Shown piece by piece: positions 10,649 to 22,832 of a stretch of DNA of 33,901 nt; position 1 is the first letter of the stretch; each line of letters starts with the position of its first letter. The stretch is from Cylindrobasidium torrendii FP15055 ss-10. Its lineage: Eukaryota > Basidiomycota > Agaricomycetes > Agaricales > Physalacriaceae. The DNA is taken from contig KN880684.1 in assembly GCA_000934385.1 (NCBI GenBank), positions 1 to 33,901 of the forward strand. Reading direction: 5' to 3'. Under the pieces are notes generated by a model. The model did no database searches. It was not told the DNA's origin and saw only the letters and a list, made by a program, of their open reading frames with translations. A program made the translations under genes and the position numbers.

Positions 10649-12124
10649 ATGCTTTACTCTACGGTATCCGTTTTGGCACTGGCTGCATCTGCGTACGCGG
10701 CACCCGCACGTGTATATGGCAAACGCGCTGCACAGGATGTGCTCGTTTTCCGTGAGTATATCTCGTTTGTTATCAATTTGGGTTTGCTCATCATGACAAC
10801 AGAATTCGCGGACGTCTTGGAACAGCTAGAGACTCAATTCTACTCTGCTGCACTGGGCAAGTTCCAGGAAGCCGATTTCACGAAGGCGGGATTCGCGGCA
10901 GCTTCAATCGCGACGGAACTCTTCCAGGGCATCCAACAGGACGAAGCGGCACACTCACAGGCGCTCCAGGTGCGTTATGCGCCCACTGTATTGACCGCGT
11001 CCTCACATCGTCCTTAGGCCGCACTCAAGGCCATGGGCGCCGAGCCAAAGACTGACTGCCAATTCAACTTTGACTTTGCCCTTGGAGATGTTGCAACGAT
11101 GGCTGCGACGGCACGTGTCGTTGAGAACGTCGGTGTCGGCGCCTACCTCGGTGGAGCCACCCTGATCACCGACCCGGTTCTCCTCGACGCTGCTGGCGGT
11201 ATCCTTACCATCGAAGCTCGCCACCAGACCATCTTAAACGTCCTTTCCGGTACCGGATCTGCTATCCCACAAGCATTCGATATCCCGCTCACCCCCTCGG
11301 ACGTGCTTGCAATGGCTTCTCCCTTCTTCTCCAGTGCCTGCGATCTCGGCATACCAGGTATGTGGTTTGCTTGTTTCCTTCCATCTTTGATTTCTGATCG
11401 CGTTTCCAGCATCCACGTCGCTCACTCTTACCAACTCGGGAACCGTTGCCCCTGGTACCCTCCTCACATTCTCCTCGTCCGCAATCAATGATACCACCCC
11501 GGCCGATGTAAGCTGGACGCATCCATTTATCCATATTCACTCTAATCTTTTCCGCAGGGCCTGTTCTGCAACATGATGGTCGGTGGCGCTGCCAACTCTA
11601 TCAATCTGCCAATGGGCGAGTGTGTGGTTCCCGAAGGGATCAACGGCCCTGTCGCTCTCTGGATCACCTCCGACAGCCAGCCGCTCATCAACAACGTCCG
11701 TGACCGTGCCACCAACAAGCAAATCGCTGGTCCCACGATTGCATACATCGATACCAAGCCCCAGTTCATCGGTCAACTCGCGCGTATGGGTGTCGCCACT
11801 GCTACCCAAACCGACTCGGCAAGTGTTTCGACTACAACCATTTCCAATGACCAGGCCTCATCTATTCTTCAGAGTGCCTCCTCCGCGCCGACAGGTAACG
11901 CTGGTTCATCTGGAGGTGCGGTGAGCAAAGCTGTCACTGGCAATGCCGCCCTCTCCGTCGTTGGCTTCACGACCATTCCCTTCTCCGCTGCGCCAACTGC
12001 CGCATTCGCAGCAACTTCCGCCGCATCTGCAGAGCCCACAGGTGATGCGGGTGCAGCTGACTATGGCGCTGACGGCGCGGGTAGCGACAGCTACGCCGCA
12101 GCCCCCTCTGAGACTTGGGCGTAA
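10649..12124 (+). CDS. secreted ferritin-like (Rds1-type) protein
   Basis: Introns at 10752-10802, 10970-11017, 11358-11409 and 11508-11557 give 424 residues. The N-terminus is a clear signal peptide (MLYSTVSVLALAASAYA, then a KR site in YGKR). Residues about 35-170 form a ferritin-like four-helix domain of the type found in fungal Rds1 and desiccation-related proteins: FADVLEQLETQFYSAAL, GIQQDEAAHSQAL and EARHQTILNVL supply the spaced Glu and His residues expected of a helical bundle. A beta-rich segment follows (SGTVAPGTLLTF, NSINLPMGECVVPEGINGPVALW), then a low-complexity Ser/Thr/Ala-rich tail of about 120 residues that is likely O-glycosylated. S. pombe Rds1 responds to nutrient and stress signals; the biochemical function is not known. 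No clear GPI signal closes the protein. Metal binding is plausible but not demonstrable from sequence. Confidence 0.87.
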
Positions 12125-12908
12125 AGAGAAATGGAATGGAGGCGACGATGAGATGACTTGTTTATGGTGCCCAGGACATTTTGGACTTCGGTTGCTTGCT
12201 TCGTGGACTTTGTATGCTCGATTGGACTGTTTCTCTACCTCTACATACCGCATTTCTTCTTACAGTTACCCCAGACCTTGCTTATACTGACATGCTTGAC
12301 TGTGTCTCGCCCTTTTTTTCTCGAAAATGCGAGGGGATGATGTATTGACATGGCGGAGGTTGAAGCTTGTCAAATGCAAGTGTAGATGTACCTAAGGCTT
12401 CAAGCTTCAAGCTTCAAGCTTTAAGCTTCAAGGATGATTCAGATAAGGTTGACGTTGGGGCCGGTCGAGTTAGTCCTGTAACCGATCGTTCTACACGGCT
12501 ACGCGAGGTAGAAGGAAAGCGATCGACAACGCTCATTGTCTTCCTCATTTGGCAGTCCTTGATCCGGAGGGAATGTTTCCTAGCAAGCAATTATGTTAAG
12601 TTTCTCGATGAAAGGTGCTCTACTACGGGCGTACTAGGAAACTTGAGGAAGTCAACACAACTCACAGTATTCCAGCATACAAAACTACCCGTATTTGAGA
12701 TTTTCCCAAGTTCACTTCACCTTCGATGAACATGATCATCAGTTTCGCTACAAGGCCATTTTCTGAAGGACTTGACCTCGAACCAACAAGTTTGTGTCCG
12801 TATTTTCCACGCCGCATATCCAGCAATGAACAAGTTGGATCCAAGATATACACGACAGCAAGACAATTATTTACTTTACACATGAGACAAATTAAAAGCA
12901 TCCAGCAT
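12125..12908. other. convergent intergenic region with a 7-bp tandem repeat
   Basis: This stretch separates the 3' ends of the ferritin-like gene (plus) and adenylate cyclase (minus). No gene is supported. It contains the heptamer array annotated separately; both transcripts presumably terminate here. Confidence 0.45.
12397..12431. repeat. 5 x 7-bp tandem repeat (GCTTCAA)
   Basis: Five consecutive heptamers are present: GCTTCAA three times, then GCTTTAA, then GCTTCAA. The array lies between two convergent genes. The 7-bp period does not match the arrangement of heat-shock elements, so it is best read as a small minisatellite. Confidence 0.9.
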
Positions 12909-15900
12909 CTATATACCCCGTAGCACATTTAGTACCTTCTGTAACGTCTCCATATCCAAGCCTCCTTGAGTCAGTAACGCAGCACCCAACGAATCCTTCA
13001 TTGCTTCTTGCTTGCCCTTCACATTCAGTGTTATCGACCGCACGGCGTTTTCTATACGCCCGGCCATCGAATCCAGGAGTAGCATCATCTCCCTGCCGCT
13101 CATGTTCTCCCGCATCTCAGGAAGCAACAGCGATGGGTTCCCACAGAGGAACTTGGACTGCCTGCCAACCTGCTCCCCGTCAAGAATGCCCGAGTCCCGC
13201 ACCCTGCCGTCCCTCTCTTTCGGAGTGTCCTCCTCAGATTTGAAGATGCGCGATGTCGCAAGTGCCTCCAGCCGCAGACAGAGTGTTCCCAACTGCCGCA
13301 TCTGCTCGATGCTGAACTGGACACGGGCATTGGCGGGCTTCGCGCGAACCTCCTTGCGTCCAGCTAGCTCCTCGGGATAGATTGTCGACAGGTGTAGTGT
13401 CGTTTCCAAACCCTTCAGCTTGACCTGCCCCACTGGCACGACAACAATCCCGATTCTCCGTACCGCTTCCACTGCCTCCGCCAGATGTGGGTCTGTGAGA
13501 TGGTCCAGGTCTGCTCCGTCCGTTCCAATAGCTTTGAATTCTTGAAGCTCTTTGAGCACATCCGAGCTGACTTGGATTTGACCACCGGAAGCCGACTGCT
13601 CGATGCGCGCGACGCGGTTCACCATCGGTCCATAGTAGTCCATCCTGCGCGTTACGGGATCCATCTCGCAAATAGGCTCTCCACAATGCACGCCCATCCG
13701 GATTGACATTCCTCGTGCGATCAGGATGCCATTGTTGTCATACACAGGCTTGCCATCATCACATTCCAGCAGTTCCAGCGGCCACTCCGTCTTGAGCAAC
13801 TCTTGCTGAATCGTCATGCACCACCACATCGCTGCAACCGCCGTCTGGAAAGAAATCACAAACGCGTCACCTTCTGTCTTCACCTCATACCCACCACACA
13901 ATCGCAGGTGCCGCCGCAATAGCTTGTGGTGTTGCGCCAGTGCACTTTGCATGCCAGGGTTCAGCTCCCAGAGGCCGGTGGAATTGACAATGTCGGTGAA
14001 GACCATCGTAATATGGCCAGTCGGTGCTGGCACCTCCGCGCCAAGACGCGTGATGGCAACATCCAGCGTATCATCCGCCCGTCTCCTCCTCCGATTGATG
14101 TGTTGCAATGGGTCAGGCAAAGGTTGCGCGGCCTTGAACAAGTCGCCCACAGAAATAATCATAATCATCGTGCTGCCATCCGCGCCATAGCTCATCGCAA
14201 AGTCTCGCAACTTCTGCGCCGCAATCATTGGGTCGTCCCGTTCCCCACGAGCAATATCGACGGCCGTCTGATGGCTAACATAGTCCCAGAGCCCTCGGTT
14301 TGCCATGATCACAAATTCATCGAGTTCGCCGAGGTCCCAAACCTGTACGGCCGGGCGTGCAATGAGAGAAAACAAGTGGAAGAACCCAAATGATCTGGAC
14401 AGATCAATCTCGTCGTTCACGAGCCCTGGCGGTGATATCCAGCCCTCCGTCAATCGAATCCGCTCCATCTCATCGCGGTCGTACGGGTCATGCTTTGTGG
14501 AGAGAGAGTGAGCTTTGCCACTGCGCGAAACAACAGCGAGGATGTTGCCTGCGTTGGCGCAATAGAGCTTCTTGCCAGCAATGTAGAGAATGAGACCGGA
14601 TGCACCACTGCGCGACTGTAGGGTCTGTTCAGCAGCAGATGGTCGTGCAGCGCCAGAGGCAGTGGAGCCCTTGCGGACGGGAACAGCGTAGAGGTTGTCG
14701 TGGAGTTCGTGGTTGAGTCGTAGGAACGCGCGGCGCAAGGCGTCGGGAACACCCTCGTCATATCGCAAGGACGTGAGATGCGATAGGAAGACATCGACAA
14801 ATCTGTCGTGCAAGTGCTTCGCTAGGCGATTGGACATGCTGCCATTGGATAAGGCCCGTGGTGGATGAGCCCGACCAAACATGCCAAACACCATCTCGCC
14901 TGGACGACCGGGAAACTCATGCACAAGATCCAACATATTGAGATGCTCGTTCCGACCCATGGTATCTGCGATGCCATAGCCCATACCGCTGACTGTCGAT
15001 GTACGCACGCGACGGTCGTCGTTTTCGTCTGGGATATCTACGCCAATGCCAGCGGTGGTCACATCCATGAGGCCAAGAACGCGAAGGTGTGCAAGATCCG
15101 TAAAGCCAGCGAGTGACTGTCGTGCATCTCCTTTGTTGAAGAATTCCCGGGTGTCCGACTTGATCTGGAGGCGCTTGTTCCCTGACATGTTCAGGTACTT
15201 GAGATTCTTGTTGAAGTTCCTACAATGTAACGATCGTAAGAAATCAATACCGGAAGATAAAAGAAGAACGTACCAATTCCAATCATACTCCCAGTTATTG
15301 ATGTTATACCTCAACAAGTTGCTTCCCACATCCAGCACGGTTAATGATTTCACCTTCCCCAACTCGTGCGGCAGTGTCTGTAGCTTGTTTCCGTTGAGGA
15401 AGAGGACAGACAAGCTAGTCATTCTCGCCAAATGATCTCCTGGTAGTGCAGTCAACTCATTCCCGCTGAGATATAGCTCCTCCAATTTCGGAAAATACTT
15501 GAAGAACGACGGACTGAGTTCCTGCAGATGGTTGAACGACAGGTTCAGAACACGCAGGCCCTCGAGGACGAGTAGCGGCGATAGCACATCATCCGAGAAT
15601 TTGTTCTCGCCAAGATAGAGTTTCTCCAGCGAGTAGGCGAGCGGTGGCCTCTGCCTCCCCGTCTGACTTGACGCTGAGCCCTTCCTCTCCACCCGGATGC
15701 TCAAGTCACCAACCGACCCTGCGCGCATCGACGGCGGTACCTTCCACATCGTAAGTAAATTTGAGGTGAAGTTCACTTTGAGCAACGAGGCACACTCCCA
15801 TAGAGAGTCTGGTAAATCCCTCAAGCGATTGTTGTGTGCATCCAATGTCTCCAGTTTCTGCAGCAACCCTATAGTGCCCGGAAGGGTCTCGATTTGATTG

Positions 15901-18628
15901 TCCGAGCAGATAAGCGTCTCTAGCCATCTCAGCTCTCCCAGAGAATCTGGAAGGGCCTTGAGGTTGTTGTGGCTGAACTTGAGGGTACGAAGAGAGGTGA
16001 GTTGCGTGAAGATGTTGTCGTCAAAATGGGTAAGGCTCGTGTGCGAGAGTTCGAGGTATTGCAGGGAGTAGCCTGGAGCGTTGGGCGGCGGATGTGGAAT
16101 AAGCGTGAACTTGCCCTTGCTGAGGTCGTTGCGCGACACATCGAGAGATTGCATATATGGATTTATCAGGACTTCCAAGGTCAGCAAGGCATTGTGGTCG
16201 GCGCTGAGCTTTTCCAAATGTGGCAGTGAGCAGACAACGGTGAGGTCTTCGATATGATTCCTCCTGCAGTCGAATTGGCGCAAGTTTGTCAAACGAGAGA
16301 ACGCAGGGCTAATGACCACGATTTGATTGCTCACAACAATCAATCGTTCCAAGCAGCGCATTTTCGATATCTCCTCCGGGATTTCGGTGATTGAGTTGAA
16401 AGAGATGTCCACGTCCTTCAAAGTCTCGAGCTGGCATATCACTACCGGGAAGGACAAGAATTGGTTGTTCGACAGATTGAGCGTGCAGAGGCTGCGCAGA
16501 CGCGGAAAGTACAATGGCAGATTCTCGAGTCGATTATTCTGGAGGAAGAGGTGGTGAAGGGTGGGAATGAGATGCAGCTGGGCATCGTCGAGCTCGCTAA
16601 TCTTGTTACACGACAGGTCGAGGCGGTGGAGCGTATGGCTATGCCGCACACTGTTGGGCACCTTGCGCATCGCCATATGCGACAACCTGAGCTCGCGTAG
16701 GGTAGTGCAATCTTGGATGAAGTCGAGCGGAATCTCAAGCATGGGGTTTCGAGATAGGTAGAGAGATACAACAGAGTCGGCGTGCTTGTGCAAGTCGACC
16801 GGAATCGCGCGCAGTCCCTTAGAAGTGAGATCCACATATTCATAGTTGTCGAACACAATGTCCTTCTCCTAGCAATGGTTAACAACGAGTTCAATGCTGG
16901 AGAACTATGCTTACTGTCGTCCCCAGCACTTCACTCTTGTAGATGAACCGCAATAGGAAGGAGAGGCTCTCGCCGCCGAGCATGGAGGCTATGTCTGTCA
17001 GATCATAGCCAGCCTGCATCAACCGGTTCTTAACAATATCCGCCGGACGCTCGTTGGTATGCAACACACGTTCTGGTGACTGTTAGCACAGGCTTGGTAT
17101 CCTCTTTATACTGCGTACCACGAGCACGATCCTTGAGGTATAATTTGTGTTTCTCTCTGTCTTCCCCGTGAAGTAGTTTCTGATTCAGTTTGGGTAGTAG
17201 ACTTCCGACAGTAACGTTGGGGCCAACGCTGACAACATGGTAGGCATTGTCAGAGGTGTAAATGCGAATAGTGTAGACTCTTTCGCGGTCGGGGAAAGAC
17301 ATGCTCTTTTGCATCACCGTGCTCGCTGTCGAGCCCTTTGTTTTCGAGGAACCGCTGCGCTGATGAGGGTTCATACGTGGTGGGAGGGCAGCGTCGATGT
17401 CGTTATTTCGTAAAGAAGGGGTGCGACTGCTGAACGATGCAGCAGATGATGATGGTCGAGCGGTTGTCGATACGGTCATGGTATCGTTGGTGACAGTCGC
17501 GAAAGTCGCCTCTTCTGCACCACTTGAGTACTCCTGTTCGCTGAGGTTCTCTGTATCTGCTTGAACAGCCCAACTCTCTGGCGCAATCCAAGCTGGCTGG
17601 TTGGCGTCCTCTGACACGTTCGCTGGCCGCGAGAGAGGTATAGGGCTGGGCGCCGGGGGAACGGTTTTCGGCGAAATCTTGCGCTCTGTCGGTGCGTAAC
17701 CCTGATGTTTAAGTGAAGTCATACGCGGCGGGAAGGACTTCAGGGTGAGCGGTTGGACCTTGAAAGGGTCTCTGAATTCTGGGATGCCCATGCTATGCGA
17801 GTGCATACTACTGTGGTCGGAGGACCCATGTCGCGAATGGGACCGTTGAGATGAGGCCGAGGTAGCCGGAAATGTGCTGGTGGCTGGCGACACTTGTGGC
17901 TCGGCATTATTCTCGCTGCGCCAAAGGGATGGGTCCACAATGCCATCGAGGTCCGACAAATTGGTGTCCAAGTGTAACTCTTCGTCCTTTGGTGGTGGCG
18001 TCGGTGGATGCGTATCTTCCTTCCGTTTGGAATGTTTCCGAATACGTTTGCTGGCCTGCTCCGCCTTCTGCGGAGGAGAAGGGCGTAGAGAGGGTGAAGG
18101 AGATCTGGCCACCGGTAGGAATGGAGCGTATGCGGAGTTGTCTGGTACGGGAGGAGGGCGCAGAGAAGGATGTTCAGCGCCGTCTGGTCGCAACGATGCT
18201 TTGGAACGATTTGGCCGCATAAAGTTGAAGACACCTGAACGCGATTTGCGGAGACTTGGTTGAACACCAAATTCAGACGGGCTATCCGTGTTCGTGCTAG
18301 AGAGGGACTCGGGAATGCTCAATGTGCTCTGTGTATCCGATCCAAGACGCCCGCGATGGCCCATGCTTGCGAAACTCCCTGGTCTGAACGAATTAAATGA
18401 TGCTTTGTGTGCAAACCCAAAGCTGCGGGATTTAGGAGTGTGCGCTTGCGGTGTGGGCTAGGCATATTTAGTGTTATATTAGGGGATAGCTACTACACGC
18501 ACAGGTTCTTCCCACGGCGCTATATCAACGTTCTTCGCGGACGGTAGGTCGATCTCCGGCATGATTGTGCTCTGACCTGTGCCGTCCACAACGTCGTATA
18601 TGCGAAAGAGCTCAATCTCGGAGGACAT
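12909..18628 (-). CDS. CYR1: adenylate cyclase (Cyr1/Cac1 type): RA, LRR, PP2C-like and class III cyclase domains
   Basis: Introns at 18458-18502, 17073-17118, 16869-16914 and 15220-15273 give 1842 residues, the usual size and order for fungal adenylate cyclases. Residues 1 to about 430 are Ser/Pro-rich and disordered. About 434-530 is a Ras-association domain (RVYTIRIYTSDNAYHVVSV). About 545-1090 holds some twenty leucine-rich repeats. About 1150-1430 is a PP2C-like domain with degraded metal ligands. About 1470-1690 is the catalytic domain with VFTDIVNSTGLW (metal Asp), KTEGDAFVISF (Lys and Asp), MDYYGPMVNRVARIEQ (adenine Asp, transition-state Asn and Arg). The C-terminal 150 residues probably bind the cyclase-associated protein, as in yeast. 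The enzyme makes cAMP for PKA at the plasma membrane under Ras and G-alpha control. The start at 18628 is chosen because its exon splices in frame with a good GTGCGT donor. Confidence 0.95.
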
Positions 18629-19248
18629 GGTGGCAGAAGATGGGGTGGGAGTATTGGTGTCCGCACGCGAATGGCAACGAAAGCGGGCGCCTGAAAGGGA
18701 ACAAATGCAAGTCCTGTCAAGGGGCCTTCATGCAGTCGTTCGGGTTTCTCGGAATATGTAACCGCCGGCGGAGGCGTCGTGTAAGGCCCGAGTATAGGTG
18801 AGGAAAGAAATCAAACGCTGCGGTGGTGGTGGCAGCAAGCTAACAAACTGAATTGAGACAAGTGATAGTGTCATGTCATGACCGATCTAGATATGTGCGC
18901 TTTGCCCAGTTTCTGGATTTAGTTCCGCCTCAATTTACAGGTTTATTTTCCGTTCTATTGTCTCTGTCGAAGCGTGGCATATTCCCAATGGCGGCGTTAA
19001 TTTTTCTTGTAAAATGCAGCACTGCAAGCGCCATCTGTCAACTGTCGAGCCCGGGCCGACGGTCGCCCCAGCCTCAATGAAGTTCAAGGGAGGATGATTG
19101 CCTGCCGCACTTTTTGGTTTGATGCCCTCATAGCCCCTTCTCTATTGTGATGCCTGCAGCCTCTCCCTTAACTCAGAGGATGCATTTTCCGCATCATAAA
19201 CATCCAAAGTTCAACCAACGTACTCCCCCTCGCAAGAACGAAAACAAA
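18629..19248. promoter_or_regulatory. divergent promoter region, adenylate cyclase / DHX33 helicase
   Basis: A 620-bp spacer between two divergent start codons. No gene is supported inside it. An in-frame ATG at 19150 upstream of the helicase would add 33 residues, but the ATG at 19249 has the better context (ACAAAATGCC). I see no clear TATA box on either strand. Confidence 0.5.
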
Positions 19249-21789
19249 ATGCCCTGGGTCGATCCAGACAGCAGCGACGAAGAAGACCTTCCGAGAAAAA
19301 CTCCGCTCAACGTCAATGGCACCGCGGTCAATGGGAACGCAAAGCCAAAATCCAATGGTACCAGCTACAAGAAGCAGCGCATATCTTCTCCGATGAAGAA
19401 CATCCCAGCAGACATTTGCGATCAGCGTACTGCTCTGCCAATCGCCTCAGGTATATTGAACGCTTGCCTCTCCTTGCTCTAAATTTCTTATAATTTACAG
19501 GAAGAGATGCCATTGTTGAGCAAATTCGCCAGAACGATGTTACGGTTCTCATCGGCGAGACGGGTTCGGGAAAAACTACTCGTATGGATGCCATATGACA
19601 TTTCACCCGTTGCTTAACGTTGCGCAGAGGTCCCCCAATACCTACTCGAGTCGTCTGTTGCTGGCACAGGTCTCATCGCTGTCACACAACCGCGACGCGT
19701 CGCAGCGACTTCTCTCGCAGCCCGTGTCGCAACAGAGCAGGGCACCTCACTCGGCGGTGTGGTGGGCTATGCCGTCCGCTTCGACGAATCCACAGGCCCA
19801 GACACACGCATAAAGTTCATGACCGATGGTATGCTTGCCCGAGAGCTACTTTCCGACCCTCTTCTATCCAAGTACAGCGCTGTCGTTGTCGATGAAGCGC
19901 ACGAACGGACTGTCACAACTGACATCCTACTTTCCAATCTCAAGGCCATCCAGAAAGAGCGAAACAACGCAAGTGGAAAAGGCAAAGAGAAAGCGAATCC
20001 ATTGAAGATTGTCGTAATGAGCGCTACCCTCGATGCAGACAAGTTTGCAAAATTCTTCACAAAGTGCGCAATTAGCTCATTGCGGCTCAAATTTCTAAAC
20101 CAGCGCAGTGCTAAGATTCTCTATGTCAAGGGAAGGCAACATCCTGTCAAGATATATTATTCCTCCATAGACCATCAGGACTATACCGATGCCGCCCTTG
20201 CAACCTTTTTTCAAATACATACAGATCAACCTGCTGGCGACGTCCTCATTTTCCTTCCAGGTTTGTCACTCCTATTCTTGGCGCTCATCTCTCATCTCTC
20301 CCTAGGACAGGAAGACATTGAGAGCTTACAAAATTCCATCGAGTCTCTTGCCCGTCGCCTTCCTGCGACTGCTATGGATGTACGGCTTTCTCTGTGCCAC
20401 AGTCGCGCGGTCTGATCTCTTGCCACAGGTTCGCGTGTGCACCATGTACGCCGCCCAAGCCCCTGGCCAGAATTCCAAGGTGTTCGCACGCACCCCAGCG
20501 AATACTCGCAAATGTATATTGGCTACCAACATTGCAGAGACTTCCATCACTATCCCCGGTGTCAAGTACGTTATTGACACTGGGAAATGTAAAGAGAAGT
20601 GGTATCTCTCCAGTGGGACGACTGGTACGTTGTGCAATCTGTACCTCACCGTTTGCTAAATCTAGTGAGTAGGAATGAACACGCTCGTGACTAGGGACAT
20701 CTCGCAATCTTCTGCAGCGCAACGCGCTGGTCGGGCTGGCCGTGAGGTATGGAGCACCGGTCGTTCATGGACTCAAACTTCGAACTTAAATCGCACAGGG
20801 ACTTGGTCACTGTTACCGCCTCTATACAGAGGATGCATATGACCACTTGGCTGTCTCAGCGCAACCGGAAATCATGCGCTGTTCCCTAGCAAACCACTTC
20901 CTTGAGCTGCTCTGTATAGGCCAGAACATGGTTCATATGGACTTGATGGACAAACCGGATGCAGAGAAGTGTACGTTCCCTTCACCTGGGAGAGCAGCAT
21001 CATATTGACAGGCAAACCAGTTCAAGCTGCGGCAAAGACACTTTTCCTGCTCGGCGCTCTCACTAACAAAATGGACATCACGCCAGTCGGTCGTCAAATG
21101 GTCAAGTTTCCACTCGAGCCTCATTATGCGCGCGCTGTTGTTGCCGCGCACGACCTGGGCTGTACCGCCGAGGTCCTGTCTATCGTCGCTCTCTTGTCTG
21201 CCTCCTCCAAACTCTTTGTCGATATCACCGAGCAGCGCGAGAACATCACCGAGATACGACGCAAGTTTCGGCATCCGACAGGGGACCATCTTACCGCTCT
21301 TAACGTCTGGAAGGCTTATGAGGATCTCAGCGGTGAGAGCGCGTCCGTGCGAAAGGAGTGGTGTCGAAAACATTTTGTGAATGAGCGTGCTTTGGGCGAG
21401 GCGAAGGATATCAGGGAGCAACTCAGGCAGGTCTGCAGGCGCGAGAAGATCGATCCGCTAGTGACATGCGGTGAGGACGATGAGAAGATTCTGCAGAGCC
21501 TGGGACACGGGCTTGTACAGAATGCCGCTTTCCTTCAACCGGATGGAAGTTACAAGCAAGTCGTTGGTGGTATCGTGAGTATTTTGAACAGCCCATTGGC
21601 GCAGTGCTGTGCTAACTGGGACCACAGATTGTCAAGATCCATCCAAGCTCGACGATGTTTGAGAAAAAAGTAGAGGCTATTGTGTACGATGAGTTGATTT
21701 ATACAAACAACAAGTACGGCCGTGGTGTTTCATCAATACCCAAATACCTCTTTACAAAGATTGGGTCGTTGAATGTACGGTCGACGTAG
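19249..21789 (+). CDS. DHX33: DEAH-box RNA helicase, DHX33-type
   Basis: Nine introns (19451-19500, 19582-19627, 20064-20108, 20261-20305, 20380-20428, 20625-20672, 20747-20798, 20971-21020, 21575-21627) give 700 residues, close to the 707 of human DHX33. Helicase motifs in order: GETGSGKTT (I), TQPRRVAA (Ia), [10 protein letters not shown] (II, DEAH), VMSATLD (III), FLPGQEDIE (IV region), [15 protein letters not shown] (V) and QRAGRAGRE (VI). The winged-helix, ratchet and OB-fold regions follow, ending [17 protein letters not shown] with a C-terminal tail. DHX33 functions in rRNA transcription and processing and in translation; DHX35 is the closest alternative. The N-terminal 35 residues are acidic and basic patches ([10 protein letters not shown]). 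Conserved motifs I, V and VI each lie across or next to introns, so the splice model is well constrained. Confidence 0.92.
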
Positions 21790-22209
21790 ACGTACATCCG
21801 TTTCAACGTTATGCAATTATGCTTAATTATGTTTTTGCTCTATGTTATCTGTGCTTCCCGCTTGATTCCTTTGAGAGACCCTCTCGAGAGTCGAGACCAA
21901 GACAAGGCTTGATACTAGAGAGGTGCCCGACTCGGTGCCACAGTGCCCCGAATCGTATCTATCAGAATTCCGGTATGCAATGTGTATGCCATGCATTGCG
22001 TATATATCTCGATGGTAAGCGGGAAACTCGATGAGACAATGGTATGAGCTTGGGTAGTGGACTCAGACACTTTGTGTGTACACTTAGTCAACTTCGATCA
22101 TCTTCATTGTTACCACGTGTCTGCAAGTCCATTGTGATTTCGGATCCATCGCTATGTACATGTACATGTATGTATAAGGAGTACATATCTGTATGCAGGG
22201 CACCCAGCC
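21790..22209. other. convergent intergenic region, no gene seen
   Basis: This stretch lies between the 3' ends of the helicase (plus) and the Kre9-like gene (minus). A TACATGTACATGTATGTA stretch lies near 22156-22173. No coding potential was found. Confidence 0.45.
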
Positions 22210-22750
22210 TTAGGCCTCGATGGTGAACTTGTCGCTCGCATTGCCAGAATCTCCAAAGACTGTGAAAAGAAATAGAACACGTCAGAAGATACCAAGAAAT
22301 GCAAATGTGTTGTACTCACGGACGACAAAGTAATCGTCACCCGCTTCGACCTCTGGGACTGTGATGGTGATAGCGCCATTGGCGGCCTTGAGGTCAAAGT
22401 GGTCGACAATGACATCTATACCATTGAAATGAGTTACCCCCAATTAGTCTGTCGATAACAAAGGAACGCACTGTAGAGGAAGTTCGTTCCCTTGCCTAGG
22501 ACTACTTCTCCTCCGTTGGAGACGTTCTCGGGAGCATCGTCTGTAGCCCTTCAGAGCGCAGTGAGCAATGAAGAGCACAGAGTTGAAGCATTGCATACCA
22601 GGTAACTTCGACGGTCTGACCGACAGTCCAGACGGTTGCCGTCGTGGGGTTCGTGATGGTGGGCGTCCAGATATCGAGAGGGCCCACTGGCGTGGCGGAC
22701 GCGAGGGAGAGGAGCATGGGAGTGACAGCAGCGAGAAGAGAGTACATCAT
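22210..22750 (-). CDS. small secreted Kre9/KNH-like Ig-fold protein
   Basis: Introns at 22549-22598, 22416-22471 and 22260-22319 give 124 residues. The signal peptide is MMYSLLAAVTPMLLSLASA. The rest matches the Kre9/KNH-type N-terminal Ig-like domain found in many small secreted basidiomycete proteins: PITNP-like opening (TPTITNPTTATVW), GQTVEVTW, DDAPENVSNG, then VPEVEAGDDYFVVLFGDSGNAS and FTIEA at the C-terminus. The family is linked to the cell wall and beta-glucan; no enzymatic activity is expected. No GPI-attachment tail is present, so the protein is probably released or wall-bound. The first acceptor was chosen at TCTGAAG/G because the alternative CTACAG would create an immediate stop. 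A TATA box lies 75 bp upstream. Confidence 0.87.
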
Positions 22751-22824
22751 GATGTTCTGCGATGGGAGAAGCTTTGGGCGTCAACTGTGGGATGCTGTGA
22801 GGAGTGTGCGCACACATCCCAACT

Positions 22825-22832
22825 CTTATATA
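22825..22832 (-). promoter_or_regulatory. TATA box of the Kre9-like gene
   Basis: TATATAAG on the minus strand lies 75 bp upstream of the ATG at 22750, a normal distance for a fungal TATA element. The intervening leader is CT/AC-rich. Confidence 0.6.

Noticed and set aside
12397..12431. Heptamer array as a heat-shock element
   Set aside because: Heat-shock elements need TTC/GAA units at 5-bp or 10-bp spacing; the 7-bp period does not fit.
14330..14400. Possible extra intron in the PP2C-like domain of adenylate cyclase
   Set aside because: The read-through sequence (SRSFGFFHLFSLIARP) matches the known pattern of fungal cyclases, so it is coding.
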